Below are positions 55,202 to 64,000 of a stretch of DNA of 64,000 nucleotides, in pieces. A program made the translations under genes and the position numbers. Source of the DNA: Capronia americana (Eukaryota > Ascomycota > Eurotiomycetes > Chaetothyriales > Herpotrichiellaceae); assembly GCA_016110215.1 (NCBI GenBank), contig JADWQD010000002.1:806001-870000 (forward strand). Direction: 5' to 3'. The notes under the pieces were generated by a model that saw only the letters and a list, made by a program, of their open reading frames with translations, searched no databases and was not told the DNA's origin. Each line of letters begins with the position of its first letter. Position 1 is the stretch's first letter.

Positions 55202-57214
55202 ATGCTCAAATTGTCCTCAGCGGTGGCAAGACAGGATGCCTCGACGAAGTCCCCGACCTCATTCCGTGGAACGACGGCCATCTCGAATCCTCGGAAACGC
55301 AAGAGAAGCCATCCACATCCATATCTGAGCGGTAACTTTGCTCCTGTCGAGAAGGTTCAACCTCTGACACCATGCCATCACTCCGGCAGCATACCACAAG
55401 AGCTGGCGGGTGGTGAATACGTTCGGAACGGAGGGAATCCGGTGTCAAATGAGGATTTGGGTCGAGATGCGCACTGGTTTGACGGTGACGGCATGCTCAG
55501 TGGTGTTTCATTTACACGGACTGCCGATGGGGTGCAGCCAGAATTTGTCAATCAGTACATCTTGACTGACCTCTATCTGTCTGTCCTCTCCTCGAAGCGC
55601 CTCCGCACCCCCATCCTTCCCAGCATAGCGACTTTAGTGAATCCATTGTCTTCCCTCTACCAAATCGTCCTCCTCGTTTTCCGCACCATCTGTCTTGTCA
55701 TACTATCACGACTTCCAGGCTCAGTCCAAGCCATCAAGAGAATCAGTGTTGCCAACACAGGCATCTTATATCACGACGGGCGTGCTCTAGCGACCTGTGA
55801 GTCGGGGCCTCCGATGCGGATCGCTCTGCCTGGGCTAGAGACTGTGGGCTGGTACAATGGAAAAACAGCCGAAGGAGAGATGGGTTGTGAAGGAGGCCCA
55901 GGCTTCGGTGGAGAGGGCATTTATGGTTTCATGAAGGAATGGACAACAGCACATCCTCGGGTTGACCCCAAAACAGGAGAGCTGCTTCTCTTCCACTCGA
56001 CCTTTGTCCCCCCTTACGTTCATTACTCGATCATACCTGCTACCCACCCTCCCGCCACACCGTCAACACCGCTTGAACGACCGACAAGGCTGCTGAACGC
56101 CCCCGTTCCAGGCGTTTCATCTGCCAAGATGATGCACGATTTTGGTGTTTCCTTCTACCACACAGTGATCTTGGATCTGCCGCTGTCACTGGACCCCTTG
56201 AACTTGGCAAAGAACAAGCCCGTGGTTACCTACGACTCTGCTTCTCAATCCCGCTTCGGTATCTTCCCGCGACATTGGCCGCAGCAGATTCGCTGGTTCA
56301 AGACGAAATCATGCTGTATTTTTCATACGGTCAACACCTGGGATGACCAAGTAGTCAACAAAGCCACTGGCGAAGTCGAGACGACTGCAGTCAACATGCT
56401 TGCATGTCGGCTGACATCTGCATCTTTGGTCTTCTCCGCCGGCGATATTGCTACTCCGCAGCCGACATCCTTTGAGAATGGTGGAGAAGAGGAGCAATGT
56501 CGTCTCTACTACTACCAGTTTTCGTTGGCCGAGGTGCGACAGAACAACATCGCTCACCAGTTTGCACTAAGTGCTATCCCTTTCGAATTCCCTAGCATTC
56601 GGGAGGACAAGGGGATGTGTGACACGAAATATGTCTTTGGTTGCTCCACGTCCGAAGGCACATTTGGTGCAGCACTCGGTCGTGCTGTCAAGATCGACTG
56701 CCTGGTCAAGATAGATGCAACGACATTGATCAATCGAGGTAGAGAGGACACAAGCCTTAAGCCTATCACTGGTTGTGTGGATATGAGGTCAGTCAGAGAT
56801 ATTCTCAACACTAAGGACGTGGACGATCCGATCTCGATCTTTCAGTTACCACCAGGTTGGTATGCTCAAGAGCCCCGATTTGTACCTCGTAAGGATGGCA
56901 ACAGCGAGGACGATGGGTGGTTGTTGACCTATGTCTTTGACGAATCTCAACTAGATGCCTCTGGCGAATGCCGGTTTGACGCAAAAAGCGAGCTCTGGGT
57001 CATTGATGCCAAGGACATGAAGACAGTCGTCGCCCGTATTTGTCTCACGCAGAGGGTGCCTTATGGTCTTCATGGCAGCTTCTTCAGCGAGAAGCAAGTC
57101 AACTCTCAGCGCCCAATCGATACAATCCGAGCGATCAAGCAAAGAGATGAGGCAGACAGGCGGACAAGCTGGTGGCTTGCTGTCAGAGACAGAATCGAGA
57201 ACGTCATTGGATGA
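55202..57214 (+). CDS. carX: Carotenoid-cleaving dioxygenase (CarX, retinal-forming type)
   Basis: An intron-free 670-residue protein of the RPE65/CCD family. Non-heme iron is held by four histidines, all present: His251 in TTAHPRVDP, His312 in MMHDF, His375 in FHTVNTWDD, and His624 in GLHGSFF. Other landmarks are GGEYVRNGGNP, HWFDGDGMLSGVSF and a hydrophobic patch (about 152-170, LYQIVLLVFRTICLVILSRL) for membrane access. Fusarium CarX cuts beta-carotene symmetrically to two retinal, and its neighbours there are carRA, carB and carO, as here. The alternative, the torulene cleaver CarT, is usually unlinked. The ATG at 55202 (MLKLSSAVARQ) is the first in frame; the frame runs open a little further upstream without an ATG. 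Substrate specificity is inferred from context. Confidence 0.93.
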   Translation: MLKLSSAVARQDASTKSPTSFRGTTAISNPRKRKRSHPHPYLSGNFAPVEKVQPLTPCHHSGSIPQELAGGEYVRNGGNPVSNEDLGRDAHWFDGDGMLSGVSFTRTADGVQPEFVNQYILTDLYLSVLSSKRLRTPILPSIATLVNPLSSLYQIVLLVFRTICLVILSRLPGSVQAIKRISVANTGILYHDGRALATCESGPPMRIALPGLETVGWYNGKTAEGEMGCEGGPGFGGEGIYGFMKEWTTAHPRVDPKTGELLLFHSTFVPPYVHYSIIPATHPPATPSTPLERPTRLLNAPVPGVSSAKMMHDFGVSFYHTVILDLPLSLDPLNLAKNKPVVTYDSASQSRFGIFPRHWPQQIRWFKTKSCCIFHTVNTWDDQVVNKATGEVETTAVNMLACRLTSASLVFSAGDIATPQPTSFENGGEEEQCRLYYYQFSLAEVRQNNIAHQFALSAIPFEFPSIREDKGMCDTKYVFGCSTSEGTFGAALGRAVKIDCLVKIDATTLINRGREDTSLKPITGCVDMRSVRDILNTKDVDDPISIFQLPPGWYAQEPRFVPRKDGNSEDDGWLLTYVFDESQLDASGECRFDAKSELWVIDAKDMKTVVARICLTQRVPYGLHGSFFSEKQVNSQRPIDTIRAIKQRDEADRRTSWWLAVRDRIENVIG

Positions 57215-57932
57215 CAGTTGTTGGGCCAATGTGCTTGCAAGTGATTGCAAGTGATTGCATGGGCTGGCATGTGGGTGGAAGTCCCATGCCTCATACCCCC
57301 GGATATTCTTATGACCCGACCAGCATGCGGCGCGTCGTCGAACAAAACACGCCTGGACATTGGACAAGAGGACTGTACATATACAACATGCTGATGCCTA
57401 TTGATTCTATAATGCTAATGAACCAATGCCCCTACTGTGTACAACCATGATGTATTCGAATCGTGCAACTTGTCACCTTACACACGCCACTGGCTTGATA
57501 TTGGGACGCTTATACCTCATGGCGACTATTCCATGACAGGGTAGAATTACGATCCGGCTCGAGACGAGGGCGTCTACTAAACCCAACTGAGTATCCCTTT
57601 CTCCGAAGTGAGTTCGAGTTTGCTGCAACCGACGGTGACAAGACAATCATGCATGGCTGGCTGGCTGGCGCGTCGTAAGGACAATACTGATTGACTCGGA
57701 GACGCATTTATTCATACTGTACCGTACTCGGTCGCACATTCCAGACCTCGTGTTCTCTTAGCGTGTATTGGCAATTTGCCCGCCTTTGTTGCGTCGACCT
57801 AATTTACATAGTAGGTTGTGTTCTTGGTATGTAAGTTACTATGTAATTGATCAACTCTGAGTTTGCTTCCCTCCTCGTACGGTCAACAGTCTCACGGTTC
57901 CCCTACTGTCCTTTGCCTCCCCATTCCTTCCT
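57215..57932. other. Convergent intergenic region after carX
   Basis: 718 bp between convergent genes. Contains a short tandem (gcaagtgattgcaagtgattgca) at about 57237-57260. No gene is recognised. Confidence 0.5.
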
Positions 57933-59754
57933 CTAGGCCTTCACATCGGGTTTCCCGTCCCGAATGGCCACGTCCGGCACAATGGGATGTCGATTGTCAT
58001 CTTGCCCTGCGACGGGCGGTGGGACGTACTCCTTCCTCCCGGCCTTGTGGACCCGGCCGTTGATCATGATGATGTTCAACTTGCCGTGGTCTTGCAGCAC
58101 GTCGATATCTTCCAGGGGGTTGCCGTCCACGAGGATCATGTCGGCGTAGTTGCCGGGCTTGATCTGGCCCATCTCGTCGCCCCGGAGCATCAGTTTGGCG
58201 ACCCCGTAGGTGGCGGCGATGATGGACTCGTGGGCCGTGAAGCCCATGAGGTTCTTGAAGTGCGCGAGGTCGCGGGCGTAGGTGCCGTGTGGGGTCCATG
58301 CGAAGCCGTAGTCACTAGACAGGTAGGAAGGTGGCAAGTTAGAAGGGGGGGAAACTAGTTTCATGTGATAGGGGAGCGGCTTGCGAGGCTTACCCGCCGG
58401 GCAGAACAACGATGCCTCGCCTGTGCATTTCACGGAGGCCGCGGAGAGCGACGTCGAGCTCTTTCTTGTAGCCCACTTGTTCGGCTTTCTCGTGCGAGTA
58501 CCCGAAGGCTGAGGCGTCGTTCAGGGTGGCGACGAGCCAGTTGATGGCCGGGGCGACGACGTGCTTCGTCTTGGCCTGCTCGAGCATGTCCATGCCTTCT
58601 TCGTCGATGTAGGAGCCGTGGTAGATTACGTCAACTCCGTGCTGGAAGTGAATGTGAGCGAGTGTTAAAGAGTAGAGAGAAGCGATAGAGCCGAGGGACA
58701 TCGCTCACCTTGACGCACATCTTCACCGAATCTCGGGCTCTTGCATGCGCACAGATGGATTTTCCGGCCTTATGGGCTTCCTCCACGCACGTGGCAGTTT
58801 CTTCGTCCGTGAAATAGCAATCCTGGGCTGACCGAACTTCGCAAATCTAGGTATTGGTCAGTGGTGATGCCTCTTGGAAGGACCTGGTTATGGACGCCGA
58901 TGTACCTCTTCTCCTGACATGACCAACTTGATATTGTCGACTCCTATGCCAGCATGGTGTTGGATGACTTGTCGCATCTCTTCCGGAGTGTCTGCAAAGG
59001 CTGTGATTGCCGACTCCAGATCACCGTCATGCTTGGCCATTTCTTTGCCGTTCGCGACCGAGCGCGGTCCAGGGATATCACCAGCATAGATGGCGTCCCG
59101 GATGGCGACATCGAGACGTTCCTTGGCAGAGGCTGCCCCGTAGCACCTTTCCTCAAACATCAGTATCTCTTTGGGTCGCAGCAGCCGCGAGAGCCTTACA
59201 TGGTATAGCCGGAGTCGAGGTAACATTTTGCGCTTCTCGCAGTCAAGAGCGTATGCTCCTCAACGTTCAAGCCGCCCAGGCTGGCGAGGTCACCGCCATT
59301 CCAACTGAAATGCGTGTGAGAATCCCCAAGTCCGGGCATGAGCGTCCGTCCATTCCCTTTGAAGAGCCGGACATCTGGGTCCTTGAGTATTTCATCCTTG
59401 TTGGGAACCTCGCCGACTGCTTTTATCCGTTCGCCTGGCACAACGAATTAGCGCCCTGTATTACTCAAAAGGACAGAGGATGGCTGTCATCAGCCATTTC
59501 TGGGCCCGCTTACCTTCGATGTACACGTCCCCACGGTATGGTTCTTTCCCTGTACATTCTAGGATACTGACATCGACGAAGAGGATCTTCGAGCTGGGAT
59601 CGGTGCCCAGTATCTCGTACTTGGGATACTTTACAGCTTCGTTGAACTTGATCTCGTCGATAGCCTTGACATTGCGCGGAGGACCCTCGTAAGGCTCAGG
59701 CACAAAAGCAGGAGACGACCAGGGGATGTCTTCCACGATTCTTGCAGGCGCCAT
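57933..59754 (-). CDS. Metal-dependent amidohydrolase
   Basis: Six exons (59754-59514, 59434-59200, 59146-58906, 58846-58709, 58641-58394, 58314-57933) give 494 residues. The protein has the composite domain and TIM-barrel of the amidohydrolase superfamily. Predicted metal ligands are all present: His120 and His122 (GDSHTHFSW), Lys232 (NIKLVMSGEE, carboxylated in binuclear members), His273 (SICAHARA), His293 (VIYHGS), and Asp369 (GGDYGFAWTPHGT). The C-terminus returns to the beta-sandwich (GNYADMILVDGNPLEDIDVLQ) seen in imidazolonepropionase and prolidase-like relatives. There is no signal peptide, so it is probably cytosolic. Fungal members of this group act on varied amide, peptide or cyclic bonds, and the substrate cannot be deduced. 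It is transcribed toward carX and may be only a neighbour of the carotenoid cluster. Confidence 0.87.
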
Positions 59755-60388
59755 CGTGTGCAGCTGTGGTCAGAAAGGATGGTATCGGTATTCGATTCTC
59801 TTTCCTGGACTTTGGCAGGAATCCCTCGCAGGTCGATGGCTGGGGTAGGGCATTTGACCATGGGGTCTTCGGTCGGAAGGTGTCTGTACGCGACCATTGC
59901 CGCTGTTTCGTGGCATCTTGCCGATGCCAGGTATTCACATGTATCTGAGGAACGGGAGGGGTTGTACGGCCAATGAGGGAGTCCATCACAAGAATGGATT
60001 GCAGAAGTGTCAGCCTACTCTCTGCCGGAAGCCGCTTTCCTCCTGCACCCCGCAAGTTGGCCCCCCCGCGTCCTTCCATCCACGGCCATCCACGTAAAGA
60101 ATCCAGCCAGGGCGCGGAAGGAGGGGGTGTACATCCGTGTGCCATGATTCGACGTTGCCTGCTGGGGTCGGCGTAAGCTTCTTTCCACCTGCTCACAATG
60201 AAGATCGGCATCGAGGAGGAGGATCAGGCGGGTTTCAGCGGCGAAGGACGGCCTCCTGCCGGGAAGGGTACTTGAAGATACCCATCTGGCATCATGGACA
60301 CTCATTAGAACCCGGAGAGCCCAATTGGTACGTGTCCGTGAGGGGTAACCTCCTGTCCTTTGTTCCAGAACCTGCCCTCGGAAGAACC
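59755..60388. other. Divergent intergenic region, amidohydrolase and cytochrome b5-like gene
   Basis: 634 bp with no supported coding region. A frame leading into the cytochrome b5-like gene is open here but begins without an ATG, so the interval is taken as promoter and leader for both genes. Confidence 0.5.
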
Positions 60389-60910
60389 ATGCAAGCCGTA
60401 CGAAGAGGTCGATTCGGGCCGACGAGCTCTCTCAAGCGGGACGCGGACAGCGCTCACATCGAAGACGTCAACAATCAATCGCAACAAGACGGAGTCACAA
60501 AGTCCTCGGCTGCCACCAAAAAGTACCCATTCGTGCCAGAGTCACTATCAGACGACGACCTCCCCTTCATAGCCAAGGATCTGGTACTTGGACGTAGCAA
60601 GCAATTCAAGTCGAGAGGCCAAGCCATCTCCGATCGGGAACAGACACTGGACAATGAATATTGGATTGTCATAGACAGCATTGTTTACGATTGCTCTGAC
60701 TTCGCTGCAGAACACCCAGGAGGTGAAGATGTGATTATGAGCTTTGTCGGAGAGGACTGCTCCTGGCAGTTCTGGCGGCTGCATGGCAAGAGCGTCATGG
60801 AGCAGTATGGCCGTGCACTCAGGGTAGGGAGGACTGAAGGGATCAAGAACAGATTCCCCGAGTCAGTCAGATATGTCGGCTTGTCGAAGCTGGGTGACGA
60901 TGGTTGGTAG
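60389..60910 (+). CDS. Cytochrome b5-domain protein
   Basis: A 173-residue protein. Residues 1-50 are polar and disordered; residues ~56-165 form a cytochrome b5-like haem domain. The HPGG motif is at 109-112 (AAEHPGGEDVIMSFVGEDCSW), with His109 as first axial ligand and His132 (WRLHGKSVMEQYG) as second. The strand WIVIDSIVYDCSDF before it is also typical. No membrane anchor and no attached reductase or desaturase domain are present, so this is a stand-alone soluble carrier, unlike microsomal b5, which ends in a hydrophobic tail. It could donate electrons to a desaturase or hydroxylase, but none is adjacent. An upstream extension of the frame exists but starts without an ATG; the first ATG is used. 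Convergent with the acetate-transporter-like gene 158 bp away. Confidence 0.8.
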   Translation: MQAVRRGRFGPTSSLKRDADSAHIEDVNNQSQQDGVTKSSAATKKYPFVPESLSDDDLPFIAKDLVLGRSKQFKSRGQAISDREQTLDNEYWIVIDSIVYDCSDFAAEHPGGEDVIMSFVGEDCSWQFWRLHGKSVMEQYGRALRVGRTEGIKNRFPESVRYVGLSKLGDDGW

Positions 60911-61068
60911 CAATGCTGCAGATGAAACCTCTTTCACGCCGCTCATTCTCACCCCCAACGCGTTCCATGTATATGTCCTAAGCCGGGTTTCCACGCGCTT
61001 CTCAACCAAGAGTCCTGACTGGATGTTTCCTGATCGCTGCCGCCCTCCCACGGGTGTGACCTCACCTA

Positions 61069-61918
61069 TCAATTCTTCTCCGCCCACGGCATTGGAAATG
61101 TGGGAATGTTGAACGGGGTCACGCCCCCCGCGTACAACCCAGCAATGCCCGCCCAATCTGCGATGAGAGTTAGTCACGGCAATTCAAAAGGCATGTAAGA
61201 CGGTGACATACAGCTCAAGACAGCCACGACGAACCCGACGGAGTTTCCAGCAACCAGCAGCGACTGGTTATTGTACATATAACCACAGGCCAACAGTAGT
61301 AGGTCCAAGTCCAGGAAGGCCAGATCCAAGAACAGCACCCACGACGCACGACAGGCGGCGCCCGTGTAGATAACAGTCAGGATAAACCAAGCCCAGACAA
61401 ACATAGCCAGAGCTTGGTTGAACTCGGGGCTGAGTTCGCCGGTGGCTTTGTCGGTGTACGCTGCGAGGATGCCGCTGCCTGGCAGGTAGATCATCGCGTA
61501 GGATATGTTGAAAGCTCCATAAGAGGAGAAGACCGTAGCTCCGAAGGTATTACCAGATATGAACTCCATTATTCCAGAGATGTACTGGCAAACGCCCCCG
61601 AAAAAGATGATCATGGCGACGAGAACATTTGGCGTGTAAATGTTTCGCACATGGACCCCGTAGGCCGAGATCAGGAAAATACCTGGATTTCTGGGTCACC
61701 ACCTATTTGGCTTCATCCGAGAGCGGGAGCTTACCCGTCGCAAAAGAAAGCAATCCCAACGGTGCTGGGTTGGCAAACGATCGATGCACCACTGGAAGAG
61801 ATGGCTGTGTTCGGTCGTCTTCGTGCCCGCCCTTCGTGCGGACGCGTTCTATGCGTTGTGCTTCGTCATGAGCCGCGGCCGACTTTTCGAGCTGATCTGC
61901 TGCGTCGTAGGAGGACAT
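61069..61918 (-). CDS. GPR1/FUN34/YaaH-family acetate transporter-like protein
   Basis: Three exons (61918-61735, 61682-61212, 61157-61069) give 247 residues with six membrane helices. The signature NPAPLGLLSF (about 50-59) opens helix 1, followed by TPNVLVAMIIFFGGVCQYISGIMEFISGNTFGATVFSSYGAF, which contains the family's GG..Q...G..EF..GNTF.A motif lining the pore. The last exon restores SYWAGIAGLY. Yeast Ady2/Ato1 and Aspergillus AcpA of this family carry acetate (and succinate) with protons at the plasma membrane. The N-terminus (MSSYDAADQLEKS) is shorter than in Ady2 (283 residues), but the membrane part is complete. Divergent members may move ammonium or other small monocarboxylates, so the substrate is inferred only. 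The 3' end meets the convergent cytochrome b5-like gene. Confidence 0.88.
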
Positions 61919-62859
61919 CGTGCTGGATGTGGTTCTGCGAGGCGGGTGATTGCTTTAGACCGCAAGAGGAGGAGTCCCAAGGTGTTGTGTTCCTGACGGG
62001 AAGCTCAAGAGTCGATATCACACGTTCAAGTATTCTTCGTTGCCGATTTTGACTGGGCCGATCGTGCTCGAGTTTCTTCAGCCCCCTCGACAGCACTTCC
62101 CATGCAGTTCCATAGAGGCGGCATCACCCCGGGCAGAGGTAGTATCGGTAGGATGCCGGACTCTGGATCGGCATCGCGCCACCCACGCAACTCGACTGAA
62201 CGAGATGATCTAGATCCGCACGTAGCAATGGGTCCTGCTGCCAACAAGTGCACTTGGTTGACGGATTTCCACTCCAGACGTTCAGAAGTGCTCAAGTTGC
62301 GGGGTTGAGAGCAGGGTGATGATTGTTCGCATGCATTTCCGCCAGCGTAGCAGCTTGAACCGGTGGCTTGGCATGGGCGGTCTGGAAGATGATGTGCAGA
62401 TCGGTTCCTGCTGCTTAGAATCAATCCTGAGGTTTTGGCAGAGCATCAAGACGGGTGTTGAAACCGTGTCGAAAGGAGCAAAAGAAGCTGCGGTGGGCAG
62501 TCTGCCTGCGGTGAAAGGCGGAGGAGGGCGGACTAAAGCGGCGCGGTGCGGCCATCCAATGACGCAAGTTTCTGTCCATCATGGATTCCCCGCGCCTTCA
62601 CCAGCTCGCCGCGCACTCACCGGCAGCATCACCGGCTTAAGCAAGCCGTAAATGCTCATCTACTGGTAGGACATGTTCTTCCGCCGACCGTGCATCGGCG
62701 TTCAGAAACGAAATCTCGGATAATGCCCACGAGTCTCGCGCGTTGAAGCTCACCGGCGTAGCTTAAACTCTGCTCAATTTCAACCAACTCGTCTGCGGGC
62801 GTCACCTAGAGATTTCTTTTTGACAACTAGGTAAAACCGTGATTTGGATTCGGAAAGTC
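61919..62859. other. Divergent intergenic region
   Basis: 941 bp between two divergent starts (acetate transporter-like on minus, FAH-family on plus). Holds both promoters; no coding region is recognised. Confidence 0.5.
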
Positions 62860-64000
62860 ATGTCTACAGCCTCGGCGAACGGCGTGGCCTCTACTGGGCC
62901 AACATTGACCAACTACGCGGCGTATATCCCAGAAGGCAGCACACAGCCGCGCATTGGACATCTCGATTTAGAATCGAATGCGATTACACCCCTTTCCTAT
63001 GTCTCTGGTACGCCGGTAAGGAGTCTCTACGAAGTTATAGAGGCAGGCGAAAGCGCCTTCGTCCAAGATGGCGAGCCTTTGCCCCGAAGCAAAGCGAAGT
63101 TGTTGCCGCCTATCTACGGCCGGGATATTCTGGCTGTGGGGAAGAACTATGCGGTAGGCATGGCCTTGAATATCTGTCGTGGGCGCTAATGACGGCTTGC
63201 AGGCTCACGCCAAAGAATTCAACGCTTCGGGGTATGCGCTTGTGGAATTCGCTGGGACTTCCAGACGGTGTTGACTCTTTTTGATCTTTACAGCTACGAT
63301 AGCTCTGATAAAGTGGATATGCCAACCCACCCAGTCATTTTCACCAAACGATGGACTTCGGCAGTTGCCGACGGTGATGAGATATATCCGCACCCTGGCT
63401 TTACGGAGTCTGTCGACTATGAAGGAGAGATCGGAGTCATCGTTGGGAAGCCTGGTTTTAGGATTAGCCAGGCAGATGCCCTCGACCACGTCTGGGGCTT
63501 CACGATCATTAATGACGTGACAGCACGTGAACGACAGCGCGACCATAAGCAGTTCTACATTGGCAAATCGTGAGCAAGATCCTGTCCTTTAACGAAACGA
63601 AAGCAACTATTGTCAGTCAGGTACACCGTGCACACTAACCACCATCTGCAGACCCGATACCTTCGCACCCATAGGACCAATTGCTGTTCCTAAGGAACAT
63701 CTCCCCAAGGTACTCACCGTCACAACCACGGTAAATGGTGAGAAGCGGCAAGAAGGGACGACGGAAGACCTGATTTTCAGCATCCCATTCCTGATTGAGA
63801 CATTGTCTGCAGCACAGACGCTTCAGCCAGGAGATGTGTTGGCCACTGGAACGCCTGCTGGAGTTGGCTTTGGCTTCGATCCTAAGATCTGGCTCCACCC
63901 GGGGGACGTGGTCAGGATCTCTGTAACGGGTCTCGGCACGTTGACCAACAAGATCGCACAACCAGAGTCGCGCGCCACAATACTCGACCACGTCGTTTCG
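62860..64000 (+). CDS. Fumarylacetoacetate-hydrolase-family enzyme, 3' end outside the window
   Basis: Four exons are seen (62860-63153, 63203-63231, 63294-63569, 63653 to the window edge); exon 2 is only 29 nt. The joined text reads GRDILAVGKNYAAHAKEFNASGYDSSDK, then KRWTSAVADGDEIYPHPG, VDYEGEIGVIVGK, HVWGFTIINDVTARERQ, SPDTFAPIGP and LQPGDVLATGTPAGVGFG. These are the FAH-fold landmarks; the acidic residues in DYEGEIGV supply metal ligands. Members hydrolyse acylpyruvates (FAHD1 type), decarboxylate or tautomerise oxaloacetate, or act as 2-hydroxyhepta-2,4-diene isomerases in aromatic breakdown. This gene lacks the long N-terminal domain of true fumarylacetoacetase, so it belongs to the short FAHD-like group. 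The first in-frame ATG is used. The stop codon has not been reached. Confidence 0.9.

Noticed and set aside
57933..59754. Naming the amidohydrolase after a specific substrate
   Set aside because: The metal ligands fit the superfamily broadly; nothing in the sequence points to one substrate.
1..64000. tRNA, rRNA, CRISPR arrays and intact transposons
   Set aside because: I looked for tRNA B-box words (GGTTCGA) and found only ones inside coding or unstructured DNA. No spaced-repeat array and no transposase or reverse-transcriptase motif was seen. A covariance-model search would be needed to exclude tRNAs.

Overview
The window is nuclear DNA of a filamentous ascomycete (Pezizomycotina). Genes carry short introns (about 45-160 bp) with GT..AG ends and CTAAC-like branch sites. 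The families present (Gti1/Pac2 WOPR regulator, AzgA purine permease, CarRA/CarB/CarO/CarX, SEA-complex Mio, fungal SARAF) are typical of that group. The order cannot be fixed from sequence alone; a dothideomycete or a black yeast of the Chaetothyriales would fit. I recognised no tRNA, rRNA, CRISPR array or intact transposon.

Layout. 0-4.4 kb: the 3' part of an ankyrin-repeat gene, then a gene-poor stretch with an 18/9-bp minisatellite and a 20-bp perfect inverted repeat. 4.4-9.5 kb: a SARAF-like ER membrane protein and a long-tailed tyrosyl-DNA phosphodiesterase (TDP1). 9.5-21.4 kb: about 12 kb with only one recognised gene, a WOPR-family master regulator (Wor1/Ryp1/Sge1 type) with about 6 kb of non-coding DNA upstream and 4.5 kb of repeat-rich DNA downstream. 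21.4-34.4 kb: lysophospholipid acyltransferase (ALE1-like, MBOAT), VPS45, a methyltransferase-like protein, an AzgA purine permease in nine exons, and an unplaced multi-pass membrane protein. 34.7-44.6 kb: the SEA/GATOR2 subunit SEA4 (MIOS) divergent from the rRNA-processing factor EFG1, a small hypothetical protein, a leucine-rich-repeat protein and a small GPI-anchored wall protein.

47.5-57.2 kb is a complete carotenoid-to-retinal-to-rhodopsin cluster: opsin (carO type), phytoene desaturase (carB) and bifunctional phytoene synthase/lycopene cyclase (carRA) all on the minus strand, with a carotenoid-cleaving dioxygenase (carX) divergent from carRA. CarRA makes phytoene, CarB desaturates it, the CarRA cyclase domain closes the rings, CarX cuts beta-carotene to retinal, and the opsin binds retinal at its helix-7 lysine. 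The opsin is unusual: it keeps the counter-ion aspartates, both proton-release glutamates and the retinal lysine, but has Gln where a proton pump has its internal proton donor. The window ends with a metal-dependent amidohydrolase, a cytochrome b5-domain protein, a GPR1/FUN34/YaaH acetate-transporter-like protein and a truncated fumarylacetoacetate-hydrolase-family gene.

Most multi-exon models here were rebuilt by joining exons so that reading phase and family motifs agree. Several very short exons (20, 29, 31 and 32 nt) and one GC-AG intron would be missed by simple ORF calling.
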